From: Cyanobacteria bacterium SZAS LIN-3 | Lineage (GTDB): Bacteria > Cyanobacteriota > Vampirovibrionia > Obscuribacterales > Obscuribacteraceae | Assembly (NCBI GenBank): GCA_018266215.1 | Contig: JAFEAV010000040.1 | Location: 1-54,955 of the forward strand | Reading direction: 5' to 3' | Length of the DNA: 54,955 nt | Shown here: one piece after another, positions 17,440 to 27,044 of the stretch | How positions within the stretch are numbered: the first letter of the stretch is position 1 | Layout of the letters: every line of letters starts with the position of its first letter | Position numbers and translations under genes: made by a program | Notes under the pieces: generated by a model | Told to the model about the DNA's origin: nothing | Databases searched by the model: none | What the model saw: only the letters and a program-made list of their open reading frames with translations

Positions 17440-18195
17440 ATGCGTTCAGAGATGTCGTTCATTGTAAAAACAGCGGTATCGTGCCTGGTGATTTCGGCGC
17501 CGCTGGTCTGCATTTCAAATGCGCCTGCCTTTGCTGCCGAGAACCCTAGGCCCGTCAGAAAATCGACCGGCGTAGAATTGCCCTTGGCAAAACGCACCGC
17601 CGGTGATGTCGCACCAGCAACTGCTGATCAAATGCTGAATGATCTGCGCGATACCAGGCTCTCGCTCAATCAACTCAAACAGCAGGCTATCAATCTTTTT
17701 CTTGAAGCAACTCGCATTCCTATGACTGTCAATGATGCTCCTGTGGAGCAGAGTCCGGTCTCCATTTCATCAGCGATGCTGGATTCTAATAGAAAGTATC
17801 TGGCACCGCGCAAAGAGTGGCTTGTGCTTTATGTCAATACGTTGGAGCCAATTGTGCATTTGCTCTGTGAGGATATCAGCGATGTTGATACCAACGGCCT
17901 TGGAGTCTCTAAGGCGATTGCAGACCGAGTGAATCCGCTCTGGAAGACCTGGCGCGCTAATGTGCTCGACATCAACAAAGCTCTGGACCAGGTGCAAGAT
18001 TCGCTCCCGGTGGGTTCAGATCCTGACCGTGCTGATTCAAATACAGTGATTGCCAAAGCTGCCCTGGAAATTTTTCAGAAAGCAGAAGACCTGGAGAAAG
18101 TACGCTATCAGGCGGCACTGATTTCGATTGAAGAGTATAAGAAAGAAGCAGCCGCGAAGTCCGCTGCATCTGCCGCTCCGGCTGTTACGAAGTAG
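17440..18195 (+). CDS. Secreted helical protein of unknown function
   Basis: The ATG at 17440 has TTGAGG upstream and a signal peptide (IVKTAVSCLVISAPLVCIS ... AFAAE). The mature part of about 215 residues is mostly helical, with LNDLRDTRLSLNQLKQQAINLF and an Ala/Lys-rich end. It follows the DUF1571-like gene by 23 bp and is likely in the same operon. No family is recognised. Confidence 0.65.
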   Translation: MRSEMSFIVKTAVSCLVISAPLVCISNAPAFAAENPRPVRKSTGVELPLAKRTAGDVAPATADQMLNDLRDTRLSLNQLKQQAINLFLEATRIPMTVNDAPVEQSPVSISSAMLDSNRKYLAPRKEWLVLYVNTLEPIVHLLCEDISDVDTNGLGVSKAIADRVNPLWKTWRANVLDINKALDQVQDSLPVGSDPDRADSNTVIAKAALEIFQKAEDLEKVRYQAALISIEEYKKEAAAKSAASAAPAVTK

Positions 18196-18201
18196 CTGCG
18201 T

Positions 18202-18522
18202 TTAGTCTTGAATTGAAGTGGCGAGGTTCTGGGCTTCAATGACGACGAATATTATAGATAGCAGTATGCCAAAGATGTAGGCAATAGAGCGATGCGGCTG
18301 TTTGTGCTTTATGTCGATGGATATGACTAACAAAAGAAATATGAGGGGCAGGCTTTTAAGCAGGTATTCGCACACTCTGTAAGTGGAAAGAATATGCCGG
18401 TGTTGGCTTTCTAAAAAGGGCAGGAGTGTAGAATCAACGTGCAGACTAAGCAGGGACATGGCACATCCTAAAAGTACAAAGAAGGCAAAGGCCCTTTTCG
18501 AAATCGGCAGAGCGTAGTTCAA
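18202..18522 (-). CDS. Small three-helix membrane protein
   Basis: This is a 106-residue frame with three hydrophobic segments: about residues 9-27, 54-70 and 79-99. The start is a TTG preceded by GAGAAAG. A shorter ATG start at residue 23 is possible but would remove the first helix. It is convergent to the secreted gene ending at 18195. The function is unknown. Confidence 0.45.
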   Translation of the reverse strand: MNYALPISKRAFAFFVLLGCAMSLLSLHVDSTLLPFLESQHRHILSTYRVCEYLLKSLPLIFLLLVISIDIKHKQPHRSIAYIFGILLSIIFVVIEAQNLATSIQD

Positions 18523-18740
18523 TATCGGTACTTTCTCTTTTTGCCTTAGACGTCTGACTGCTAGTGCGCGTTTATTGGTAGCGCCTCGGCCCTGGTGAGG
18601 CGGGGCTCGGTGACATCTCTGTATAAGGCTTGACCCGTTTCCAGCACTGTCGAAACCACGCTACCAACCATAAACACAAGCTCAAGCCTGGACCTTCATT
18701 TGACCATTGGATAGGGATAGTGCCGCATGACTGAATTCTA

Positions 18741-18836
18741 TCACTGGATAATTTCCTGTTGCGATTCTGTTAAGTTGGCGTTGTCTGGCAAGTTTTCTAC
18801 CTTGCCATTGTTGCCAAAGCGAATCTGGAGAGCCAT
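18741..18836 (-). other. Possible 31-residue ORF in an otherwise open region
   Basis: An ATG at 18836 opens a 31-codon frame with a balanced hydrophilic translation (MALQIRFGNNGKVENLPDNA and so on). No good Shine-Dalgarno is seen. The region 18523-18740 holds nothing I can name. This may be a gene remnant. Confidence 0.2.
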
Positions 18837-18889
18837 TTAACTCAGGGGCAAGCAGCGCGTTTCATGCTTCCATCGTACCCTGGAAACGC

Positions 18890-19174
18890 TCATGAGAGTT
18901 TAAGTGCCTTCGCCAGATGTGAAAGAACGGGCGACAGCAACTCTACAATGGTTGTCAAAAGTACTATTGGGAGGACAGTCAGGATCGGAGGGATGAGCAT
19001 TACCCCCAGTGTCAGCTATGTTCTGTTTACGGTAGTAACGAGAAGCAACTGTGGCTGCAGCAGGCCGTGCTCAATGGGCATGACATAGATGACAAATACC
19101 GTGACAAAGATAGTCAGATAAGCGAGGGAGAGCCTGGCTCCCCATTTGATCCATTTGTAGCCTGAAGTCTTCAT
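18890..19174 (-). pseudogene. Small membrane protein gene interrupted by one in-frame TAG
   Basis: An ATG at 19174, preceded by AGGATGG, opens a frame that starts MKTSGYKWIKWGARLSLAYL and continues into a hydrophobic helix. Codon 53 (19018-19016) is TAG. The same frame then continues for 41 sense codons that again look like membrane protein (LTLGVMLIPPILTVLPIVLL) and ends in TGA at 18892-18890. Read through the TAG, it would be a 94-residue protein with two or three membrane helices. Options are a fresh nonsense mutation, a sequencing error or translational readthrough. An ATG six codons after the TAG could also start a 36-residue product. Confidence 0.5.
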
Positions 19175-19296
19175 ATTTCCATCCTATCACTGCTTACGGT
19201 TTATGACGCTTCGCTTCGGTAAATCCCATTGTTAGTTGCTGGTCTTGTAGCTATGCTTGGAATGGAGAGTAGAACATTGTAGATGAGATTGAGACC

Positions 19297-19749
19297 ATGA
19301 AATTGTCCCTAAAATCACGAATATTTCGGAGAAGCCACCTCGCTTTGTTCACCTTTTTTAGTGTTGTTTTCATAGGATTCAATATTCTTATGGAGCGCCC
19401 GCCGCGTTACTATGACGTTTCGATTGACTACGCGCCTCTTTCTATTAAGTTCTTTCCGCTTAGTAATAGTCACTGCCGTATCACTGCTATTACCGTTTTT
19501 GAATCAAGCGAAGACAATAACTGGCAAAAACTTTGGAGCGTTGAGGCTAATCCACAGTCTGTGCAGGAAGAGCTCAAGACAGTTACCTATGGCAATGTTC
19601 CCACAAGTTGGATTCAAGTGTATCCAGCTCGGCCTATAAGAACCGAAACTCGACACCGAATTAGGCTCATAACGACTGAGGGTAAATTTGATATTGATAT
19701 TCCAATAGCTGGCCGCTACAAAGGCATCGGTTGTAGAACGCAGCTCTGA
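19297..19749 (+). CDS. Membrane-anchored protein of unknown function
   Basis: This is a 150-residue protein with a basic start (MKLSLKSRIFRRSH), one membrane helix (LALFTFFSVVFIGFNILM) and a strand-rich outer domain with one Cys pair (SHCRITAITVF, GIGCRTQL). The Shine-Dalgarno is weak. I do not recognise a family. It stands alone. Confidence 0.55.
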   Translation: MKLSLKSRIFRRSHLALFTFFSVVFIGFNILMERPPRYYDVSIDYAPLSIKFFPLSNSHCRITAITVFESSEDNNWQKLWSVEANPQSVQEELKTVTYGNVPTSWIQVYPARPIRTETRHRIRLITTEGKFDIDIPIAGRYKGIGCRTQL

Positions 19750-19889
19750 TACGTGGGCCTGATAAGCGTTAGTGGAAGTTCGCATTACTAAGTAGTTTTC
19801 GGGTTTAGCGGGGCGGTGGTAATGGAAATCTTCCGTCACCTCCTCCAGAGGGAATCCGCTATGCTAAAAGCAGCTTGGGAAGAACGAGA

Positions 19890-20531
19890 ATGGACAGAAA
19901 CAAAAATTCAGCATTTTTAAATCTGAAGGATCAGATTCAGACTTTGAAACATTGGGGCGAGACCAATGAAGGCCTTACTTTTAACCCTTTGGACGGAGGG
20001 TTGAAGACCTTTGATGGCTGGGCTAATGTATCGGAAGCATTTCTGCAATTTTTGAGCAGTAAGGATGTTTCTTTGTGGTCGAAGAAGGAAAGCTCTTTGG
20101 TTGAGGAGCTAATTCTCCTCGACTGGGGCACACATAAACTTCTACGGGAACTGCCAGACACCGAAATTGCGAGTGTCATTCAGCGTCCATATCCAAATAG
20201 AAACATTAGGATGTACATGCTTGTCAAAGCTGGTTGGAAAAATAGCAAGTCTTTGCGGCAATCAATGGCTCACTACTTCTATAAAAATGATGATGAGCAG
20301 GGCATTAGGTTGAGAGCATTTGAAGTATTGGCCGAATGTAAATGGGACCAGACCGATGAAGAAGCACAGAGATTGTGGCAACTCGGAGATACTCTTTCGA
20401 GAATGTCTGTATTGAAAGCTTTGCAGGCGGCCAATTCCAGCTTATTACATCAATTCATTCAGGAGGCTCTGATGTCACCAGATCCTATCGTCGTAACTAT
20501 CGCAAATTCAGTACTATATGGCCCACAATGA
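19890..20531 (+). CDS. HEAT-like helical protein
   Basis: The ATG at 19890 follows a GGGAAG; the frame opens slightly earlier with TTG. The protein of about 213 residues is all helical, and its second half reads like HEAT repeats (GIRLRAFEVLAECKW, LSRMSVLKALQAA, DPIVVTIANSVLYG). It is probably a protein-interaction scaffold. Its TGA overlaps an ATG in the following frame (ATGA at 20528). Confidence 0.55.
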   Translation: MDRNKNSAFLNLKDQIQTLKHWGETNEGLTFNPLDGGLKTFDGWANVSEAFLQFLSSKDVSLWSKKESSLVEELILLDWGTHKLLRELPDTEIASVIQRPYPNRNIRMYMLVKAGWKNSKSLRQSMAHYFYKNDDEQGIRLRAFEVLAECKWDQTDEEAQRLWQLGDTLSRMSVLKALQAANSSLLHQFIQEALMSPDPIVVTIANSVLYGPQ

Positions 20532-20698
20532 ATTTGGCTATAGACTCTGGGCCAATATGCTATTTAACTAAGAGCGTCTCTGCCGGGGTTATGTCCTTTT
20601 CTTGTGACACCACATACGACACCGTCCGGTCAGTAAGCTCTCTTCCCTTTTTGATTATTTTGATAGATTTCCCTCGACGGGTGATACCGGACGAAGCC

Positions 20699-21139
20699 AT
20701 GAGCCTTGACACTGAAAATTCATTTGCCGGCGAGAGAGAGCACTTTATTGTGGTTTCTGAATTGTGGGACGGACCTGTGACTGGCGTCGTGTTCTATCGC
20801 GGCTATCCGCACATCTTTAGGCGCCAATTTGACGATGTCAATGACGAGCTGTTGGATGTTTATTGTCTTTCGCCCCTGGCTGAAGATTTGCTTCCAATTG
20901 CCGAGGAAGTATACAGTCTGGCTCAGAGAGCGCGGAAATCAGAGAGTGACGTGACTGAAATCGAGCAGGCTCGTTTCCTAGAGTTGCGTTCGAAGTTAGT
21001 GGATCTGGAGGTGGCTGCGGACCACACATTGAATAAGCCCTTTAAGCTCCATCTTCCTGAATATGTGAAGCGGCGTTCCTTTCGTCCGGTAGTGGATGAA
21101 TGGGAGATTGAGTGGTTGCCGGAATCAGCGGACGAGTAG
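20699..21139 (+). CDS. Protein of unknown function
   Basis: This protein of about 146 residues begins MSLDTENSFAGEREHFIVV and continues with SELWDGPVTGVVFYRGYPH, a pattern I associate with small uncharacterised bacterial proteins found singly in many genomes. The middle is a charged helix. The frame is open further upstream, and an ATG at 20528 overlaps the preceding stop. I prefer 20699 because the 57 extra residues look less protein-like, but the longer start is possible and would imply coupling with the HEAT-like gene. Confidence 0.5.
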   Translation: MSLDTENSFAGEREHFIVVSELWDGPVTGVVFYRGYPHIFRRQFDDVNDELLDVYCLSPLAEDLLPIAEEVYSLAQRARKSESDVTEIEQARFLELRSKLVDLEVAADHTLNKPFKLHLPEYVKRRSFRPVVDEWEIEWLPESADE

Positions 21140-21167
21140 CTTCGGGAGTTTTCTTACACTGAAACAT

Positions 21168-21203
21168 GATCAAAAGGCCAGAACCCTTACGAGTCCTGGC
21201 CTT
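21168..21203 (-). terminator. Terminator downstream of tRNA-His
   Basis: AAGGCCAG and CTGGCCTT (21174-21203) form an 8-bp stem. Read on the minus strand it ends in TTTTGATC. It lies 21 bp after the tRNA 3' end. Confidence 0.55.
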
Positions 21204-21224
21204 GAGCGCTCTAAGAGCTAAATA

Positions 21225-21301
21225 TGGGGCAGACGAGGGGATTCGAACCCCCGCATACCGGAACCACAATCCAGGGCCTTAACCACTTGGCGACGCCTGC
21301 C
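21225..21301 (-). tRNA. tRNA-His(GTG)
   Basis: The cloverleaf is complete on the minus strand. The acceptor arms GCAGGCG (21300-21294) and CGTCTGC (21235-21229) pair over 7 bp with one G-U. The anticodon GTG lies at 21267-21265 within TTGTGGT. The T-loop is GGTTCGAATCC. The extra 5' G (21301) opposite discriminator C (21228) is the histidine identity pair. The CCA end (21227-21225) is encoded. Confidence 0.95.
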
Positions 21302-21432
21302 GTAATTATGGCTCTTAGACTAGCGATTTTCTATATTAACATGCCCGTGGTCAGAGGCATCCCGGCATTGCGAGCCGCCAATATTTTGTAACGCAGGACT
21401 TCAAGAGGTTGCCGTTACCGAGCTCAGGCTGC

Positions 21433-23547
21433 TCAGTGGACGCCCATCAGGCCGAAGACAAAGGGCAGCGCCCGGGCCATAAAGCCGCCTATGACGAAGG
21501 CCGCCAGCCATGAGCCCAGCCAGATTGTAAGAGCGATTTTAGGGCCGCGTTCCTTGATCATGACGCCGACTGTGGCGATGCAAGGGACAAACAGGGTAAT
21601 GACAATCATGGCCGTGACCGCCTGCACCGGGGTCATGCCGACATCGACCAGGCCAAAGGAGGCGAAGTCGCGGCGCACGATGCCCAGGATAAAGGTGGTG
21701 GCGATGCGCGGGTCGTCGGGCAATTGCAGGCCGTATACGACGACCGGCTGGAGCAGTTTTATAAACAGGTCGAGGAGGCCGACCATCTGTGCAAGAGTGA
21801 CGAGGAAGCCGGCCAGGAAAAACATCGGTGTGGCGTCCGTCAGGAAGTTCCAGCTCTTCTTCCAGGTCTTGCGCAAGACGTTGTCCATGCGCGGCAAGCG
21901 CATAGGCGGCAGGTCGATCATCAAGCCGGTGGATTTGCCGGGCAGCACCATATTTAGTAGCAGGCCGGTGAGGGCAAGTATGCCGCCGACGACTACGCTG
22001 TAGACAGCCCAGGCCGATAGACCGCCGGCTCTGGCCAGGGTGCCGGAGACGACACCGAGCTGCGCTGAACAGGGGATGGCTACACCAAGCAAGGCTGTGG
22101 CGATGATTTTTTCGCGCCTGCTGGTCAAAAGTCGGGTGGTGATGGTGGCCATAGTGACGCAGCCCAGGCCGAGAATGAGCGGGATAATTGCCCGTCCGTT
22201 GAGGCCGATTTTGTTCATCATGCGATCGACGAGCACCGCCAGTCGAGGGAGGTAGCCCGAGTCTTCCAGCAGCGACAATCCCAGGTAGAAGCCTATGACC
22301 AGCGGCATCAGCAGGCCAAGCAAGTATGTGACGGTCAGAGTGGCCAGGCCATATTCGCCTACGATTGTATTACCGAGCACGCCCATGAGATTTTTGTGCG
22401 ACCAAAAATTGAAGCCGATTTCGTTGCCGGGAACGGTTTTAATTGCCTGATCGAGTTGCGCGCTTTCGGCCGGGGCAGCCATTGTGCCCTTGGGGAAGTC
22501 GTAATCCTTACCGTTGACTGTTATCGTGGCCGGGAAAACATTGGCAGCGATGCGGCGCACGATGGGCTCGTAGTAGACCTTCATGCCTTTCTTTTCGGTG
22601 ATGTCGACAAGGTTTCCGGCTATCCAGACACCAAGCACCTGATAAAAAATGAAGTAGCAAACAGCAAAGGAAATGATGCTGCCCCAGAAGGGATGCAGCA
22701 GCGTCCGGCCGAGTGCTGTTGAGATTGTCTTGCCCTGACTGGTTTCCTGCACCACTTTTTCTACGACAGTGTTGACGTAGGTGCGTCTGTAACCGTAAAT
22801 GGCGGGGCGATGATTGAGTGGTTCGAGGCCGCATTGCTCGGCTGTGAGCTGGTCTCCTTCGGCGATGAGCAGGGCCTGCGCCTGACTGATGGCGACCTTG
22901 CCACCGTAGCCATCGTCTATGTGCAGCGCCATTATCGGCGCCAGGATTTCCATCAGTTCCGGTCTGGTTTTGGCTACGCGTGCGTCGGCCAGGCTGTTGC
23001 GTATGGCATCGATGCCCTCGCCTTTGACTGCGACGCAGGTCAGGACTTTGAGGCCGAGCTCTTCGCTGAGAGCCTCGGTGTCGATCTTGATGCCGCGTTG
23101 CAGCGCATCGTCCCACTGGTTGATGACGATGAACATTGGCTTGCCCATCTCGACCAGCTGTATCGTCAGGAAAAGGTCGCGTTCTAAGGTCAGGGCCGAG
23201 ACGACGTTGATGACGAGGTCGGCCTCGAGGATCATCCGGCGGGCGGCCTTTTCCTCGTCGTTGAAGCAGGAGACGCCGTATACGCCGGGCGTGTCGGACA
23301 ATTTGTCCTCGCCCAGGTGACCGTGGGCGATGTCGATTGTCGTGCCGGGATAGTTGGAGACATCGGCGTCGGCGCCGGTAAGGGCGTTAAAAATGACCGA
23401 TTTGCCCACGTTGGGATTGCCGACCAGGACAATCTTCTTGCAAGTCGTGTCAGGCCCCAGTAATCCTTGGCTACCGCCCGTGTGAGGCTGTCCCGGCCGC
23501 TGGGTGGGCCTGTGCTTGTCTTTGCGAGTTTTAGCCGGGGCGTGCAT
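21433..23547 (-). CDS. feoB: Ferrous iron transporter FeoB
   Basis: This 704-residue Fe(II) transporter lies in the inner membrane. The N-terminal GTPase domain shows G1 GNPNVGKS (43-50), switch sequence NYPGTT, G3 DTPG (85-88) and G4 NQWD (143-146). The membrane part has two gate regions; the first contains GVAIPCSAQLGV with the conserved Cys. A basic, Gln/Pro-rich extension of about 35 residues precedes the GTPase domain. No feoA or feoC lies beside it, and no FeoA-like SH3 domain is fused. I saw no convincing Fur box in the 188-bp divergent gap shared with the M16 peptidase gene. Confidence 0.92.
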   Translation of the reverse strand: MHAPAKTRKDKHRPTQRPGQPHTGGSQGLLGPDTTCKKIVLVGNPNVGKSVIFNALTGADADVSNYPGTTIDIAHGHLGEDKLSDTPGVYGVSCFNDEEKAARRMILEADLVINVVSALTLERDLFLTIQLVEMGKPMFIVINQWDDALQRGIKIDTEALSEELGLKVLTCVAVKGEGIDAIRNSLADARVAKTRPELMEILAPIMALHIDDGYGGKVAISQAQALLIAEGDQLTAEQCGLEPLNHRPAIYGYRRTYVNTVVEKVVQETSQGKTISTALGRTLLHPFWGSIISFAVCYFIFYQVLGVWIAGNLVDITEKKGMKVYYEPIVRRIAANVFPATITVNGKDYDFPKGTMAAPAESAQLDQAIKTVPGNEIGFNFWSHKNLMGVLGNTIVGEYGLATLTVTYLLGLLMPLVIGFYLGLSLLEDSGYLPRLAVLVDRMMNKIGLNGRAIIPLILGLGCVTMATITTRLLTSRREKIIATALLGVAIPCSAQLGVVSGTLARAGGLSAWAVYSVVVGGILALTGLLLNMVLPGKSTGLMIDLPPMRLPRMDNVLRKTWKKSWNFLTDATPMFFLAGFLVTLAQMVGLLDLFIKLLQPVVVYGLQLPDDPRIATTFILGIVRRDFASFGLVDVGMTPVQAVTAMIVITLFVPCIATVGVMIKERGPKIALTIWLGSWLAAFVIGGFMARALPFVFGLMGVH

Positions 23548-23735
23548 TTGCGCTGAGCCGTCTGTTTGAAGGGTCTGTTATTGAGAAAGTTTATCAACAA
23601 TTCGATATCTATAAAGTAGCCATTGAACAATGCCTCATGAGACTTAACCCACTCTGTGGTAATTTGGAGCCGTTCTTGGGCGTCCTTAAAGCCCGGGCGG
23701 TTGAATGGCAGAGCCTTTAGCCGAAATTACAAGAA

Positions 23736-26700
23736 ATGAGTAAGAGTGATTTTATGACCAGGCGCTTAGAGATTAGGTCTCGGATTGTTGCGACGTTGCT
23801 GGCGGTGGCGAACGTTTTTAGTTTGACGCTCTGGTCGCAGCCTGGTCTGAGCCAGACGGCGCAGCCCGGCGCGGCTCAGCCTGTGACGGTCAGCCCCACG
23901 GCTCCGGCCGCTCCCGCCCAGCCAGTCAGTGCCCCGCCCGCCGCCGAGGCGCCCCAGCTGGTGCCGGTGAAGGCCAATTCTGAAGCCGGTGTCATCCAGG
24001 AACTGAAACTGCCCAATGGTCTCAAGGTGATCATGCTGGAGGACCATTCCTTCCCGGTTTTTTCCTGCATGGTCTTTTATCGCGTCGGCTCGCGCAATGA
24101 AAATCTGGGTGAGACCGGTGTCAGCCACCTGGTTGAGCATTTGTTGTTTGAGAAAGTCGGCAAGTTTCGCAAGGGTGAAATCGGCGCCACTATCGCTCGC
24201 AACGGCGGCATGTTCAACGGTTTTACCTCCGACGATTTCACCGTGTTTTTTGAGACCCTCAACGCCAGTAAGCTGGATCTGGCTCTGCGCGTGGAGTCCG
24301 AGCGCATGAAAGGTGGAGCGTTTACCGCTGAGGAAGTGCAGGCTGAAGTTAAGCGCATAGAAAGAGAGCTGGATCAGGAGGCTAAAGATTCGGCCAATAC
24401 CCTGACCAAGGAAGTGAAATCCAACGCTTTTCAGTTGCATCCATATAAAAATCCGACGATCGGTTGGCGCTCGGATGTGCAGAAATTGACTCTCGACGAT
24501 GCGCGCAAGCACTACAAAGAGTATTACCAGCCGGGCAATGCGACGCTTATCCTCGTCGGCGATTTTAACAGTGCCAATGCCCTTACCGGTATAAAGAAGT
24601 ATTTTGCTGGTATCGCTGCCGGTGCGCCGCCCCGGGCTGTGCGTGTATCGGAGCCGGAGCAGAGGGCTGAGCGTCGCGTGGTGATGAAGTACGCCGGTGC
24701 TTCCGATGTTGTTTCAATTGCATATCACGCGCCCGCTTTTCTCGACGACGATACCGCTGCCATGGCTGTTTTGGAGAAGCTATTGCTCTCCGGCAATGGT
24801 GGGCGCCTGAAGAGCAAACTTGTGGACGGCAAGATCTGCAGCAATGTGCGTTGTTCTTTTGAAGTAAAGCACGATCCCGGACTTTTTTCACTGACGCTGA
24901 CCGGTGCTCCGGGTGTGCCGGCGCAGAAGATCACCGAAAGTTTTGAATCTGTTATCGATCAGCTGAAAAATAGTCCTGTCAGTGATACCGAGCTGAGGCG
25001 CGCCCGCAATCATGCCGAGTTCAATTTTCTCTCGGAGCGTGATGGACCGTATCGCACGGCGTTTCAGATCGGATATTTCGACATCCTTGATAAATGGCAA
25101 TCAGCTTTTAGCTCGGTCGCACGATTGCGCTCGGTGAGCGCCGCTGATGTGCAGCGAGTAGCTAAACGCTATTTCGGTACCGAGACTCGTGTGGTTGGTG
25201 TCCTTGCCGGTCAGGCAACAAAGGCCGCCGCCGACGCCCTGGCTAAGAAAAATGCCGAGAAAGCCGCCAGGGAAAAGGAAAGCGATAAAGACAAAGACAA
25301 GGATAAAGATAAGAGCAAGGATAAAGACAAGGAAAAAGGCAAAGAGCAGTCAAAGAGCAAAGATAAGGACAAGGACAAAGATAAAGATAAAGGCAAGAAG
25401 TCTAAGGACAAGGAAAAAGAGAAGGAGAAGGACGGCAAGGGTCACAGCCGCCATCACCACCGGCACACCGCGTCTGTCGGCAAGGCCTTCGGCATTCCTA
25501 TATATGGTTACAAGGACGATGACGCCGCTGTCGTGACTCGTCCCGCCGCCGCCAAGCCGGCCGCTGAAAAGGCCCCGGCCACTACCTATCAATCCAAAGT
25601 CAAACAGGCCACTCTCAAAAACGGCCTGGTCATTGGTGTGCTGGAGACAAAGCTCAGCCCGATGGTGCAGATTGTCGGCGCCGTCAAAGCCGGCGAAGCC
25701 TACGAGCCTGTCGGCAAGCGCGGCGCAGCCACGGTGCTGGCCGAGGTCATGAATCAGGGCTCGACTAAATATACGCGAGCCCAGGCTGTTTCCCTGCAGG
25801 ATGACCTGGGTCTGCCACCACAGTCGATGGTGCGCTTTGAGAGCGGCCCGCAGTGGATAAATTTCCAGGGGCGCTGCTTCTCCCGTGATACGGCGTCTGT
25901 CCTTGGTGTCTTGACGGCTGCACTGAAGGCACCGTCCATGAAGGATGAGGACGTCGAGCATGCCAAACAGATTTGTGAGGATCGCATCAAGCGCAGTACC
26001 GATACCGTCAAGGCCAAGCTCAATCGAGCGCTGCTGCGCGGATTGATCGCCCCCAACACCAGCTTCTATCCGCTCGATCCCAGCGATAAGGCCAAGTTTC
26101 TCAGTAACCTGAAGCCCTCGGATGTGCGCGAATTTCAGGCGCAGGCAGTCAAACCCGATGGTGCCACCATTGTATTTGTCGGCGATATATCACTGAGCCA
26201 GGCGGTCGATTTGTGTGACCGCGCTTGCGAGGGCTGGACGGGCAACAGCACGGCCAAGAAAGCGCTGGTGCAGCCCAATCCCAGACGTTTGCTCAAGTCT
26301 TCTTTGATCGTCGATAGGCGCGAAGATACTATGGTTACTCTGGGTCGATTGGTCGATGCCGGTCTGGGATCGGCTGACTATCCGCTGCTGCTTGTGGCCG
26401 ATTGTGCACTGACCAACCATCCGATTATTTCGCGTTTTGCCCAGAAGATCTCGGGTGAGCTCAGCCTCTCCAGTAGCCTTTCTTTAGAGGATCTGGCGTC
26501 GGACGTTGAGTCTTTGCCTGGTACGACTGTATGGTCGGTGGATATACCGGTGGTATCGAATCTGATGCCGGTGGCGGTCAAGTCTATTCAAAGCGAGCTC
26601 AAGCGCTTTGCAAAAAGTGGCTTGACGGCCGAAGAGTACAACGAGGTTCGCATGTATCTGCGCGGTGCCCTGCCCGTGCGTTGGATGTCTACAAGCCCCC

Positions 26701-27044
26701 TGGCGGCGCGTTCCAGCCTCGAGGCTTTGATGCTTGATCATCAAGCCGATCCCCTGCCCGAGCTTTTGACCGGTATCGGTCTGGCTAATGTCGACACCGT
26801 CAATCGCTTCATAAGGATGACTTTTAAGCCGGATAGAAGCTCGGTGGTGATTGCCGGTACGAAGCAATCTATCGGCCAGGTGCACGGTCTCAGGCAGGAC
26901 GAGCAGTCCGAAGGCCCTTACGGTAGTGGCGCCGGTGGTTTGTCAGGTGGCTCCAGCTCCAGCACAAATGGTGCCGGTTCCTCTGCTAGTGGCACTGGTG
27001 GTGCCTCCGGCGGTGTGAAGAAGGCTCCTGCACCTGCGCATTAA
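23736..27044 (+). CDS. Secreted double-domain M16 zinc peptidase with Lys/Asp-rich insert
   Basis: This 1102-residue protein has a signal peptide (about 16-40), a Pro/Ala-rich linker and two M16 (insulinase/pitrilysin) repeats. The first (about 85-500) holds the inverted zinc motif HLVEH at 131-135 with a downstream acidic helix (EVKRIERELDQE, about 204-214) supplying the third ligand. The second (about 600-1045) lacks HxxEH and is probably the structural partner, so both halves of the clamshell come from one chain. Between them, residues about 509-578 are nearly pure Lys/Asp/Glu with a HHHRH end. The C-terminus is a Gly/Ser-rich tail. It would act outside the cytoplasmic membrane. No clear Shine-Dalgarno precedes 23736; an ATG at 23754 is an alternative. 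Confidence 0.9.
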   Translation: MSKSDFMTRRLEIRSRIVATLLAVANVFSLTLWSQPGLSQTAQPGAAQPVTVSPTAPAAPAQPVSAPPAAEAPQLVPVKANSEAGVIQELKLPNGLKVIMLEDHSFPVFSCMVFYRVGSRNENLGETGVSHLVEHLLFEKVGKFRKGEIGATIARNGGMFNGFTSDDFTVFFETLNASKLDLALRVESERMKGGAFTAEEVQAEVKRIERELDQEAKDSANTLTKEVKSNAFQLHPYKNPTIGWRSDVQKLTLDDARKHYKEYYQPGNATLILVGDFNSANALTGIKKYFAGIAAGAPPRAVRVSEPEQRAERRVVMKYAGASDVVSIAYHAPAFLDDDTAAMAVLEKLLLSGNGGRLKSKLVDGKICSNVRCSFEVKHDPGLFSLTLTGAPGVPAQKITESFESVIDQLKNSPVSDTELRRARNHAEFNFLSERDGPYRTAFQIGYFDILDKWQSAFSSVARLRSVSAADVQRVAKRYFGTETRVVGVLAGQATKAAADALAKKNAEKAAREKESDKDKDKDKDKSKDKDKEKGKEQSKSKDKDKDKDKDKGKKSKDKEKEKEKDGKGHSRHHHRHTASVGKAFGIPIYGYKDDDAAVVTRPAAAKPAAEKAPATTYQSKVKQATLKNGLVIGVLETKLSPMVQIVGAVKAGEAYEPVGKRGAATVLAEVMNQGSTKYTRAQAVSLQDDLGLPPQSMVRFESGPQWINFQGRCFSRDTASVLGVLTAALKAPSMKDEDVEHAKQICEDRIKRSTDTVKAKLNRALLRGLIAPNTSFYPLDPSDKAKFLSNLKPSDVREFQAQAVKPDGATIVFVGDISLSQAVDLCDRACEGWTGNSTAKKALVQPNPRRLLKSSLIVDRREDTMVTLGRLVDAGLGSADYPLLLVADCALTNHPIISRFAQKISGELSLSSSLSLEDLASDVESLPGTTVWSVDIPVVSNLMPVAVKSIQSELKRFAKSGLTAEEYNEVRMYLRGALPVRWMSTSPLAARSSLEALMLDHQADPLPELLTGIGLANVDTVNRFIRMTFKPDRSSVVIAGTKQSIGQVHGLRQDEQSEGPYGSGAGGLSGGSSSSTNGAGSSASGTGGASGGVKKAPAPAH
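25261..25470 (+). repeat. Lys-Asp-rich low-complexity coding repeat
   Basis: Tandem AAAGAC/AAGGAT/AAAGAT codon pairs encode a run of Lys-Asp and Lys-Glu dipeptides of about 65 residues between the two M16 domains. Its length may vary between strains by slippage. Confidence 0.8.

Noticed and set aside
23548..23735. Fur box between feoB and the M16 gene
   Set aside because: AT-rich stretches are present, but no 19-bp GATAATGAT-type inverted repeat could be made out.
25211..25438. 75-codon minus-strand ORF rich in Ser and Leu
   Set aside because: Direct complement of the Lys-Asp repeat; low complexity only.
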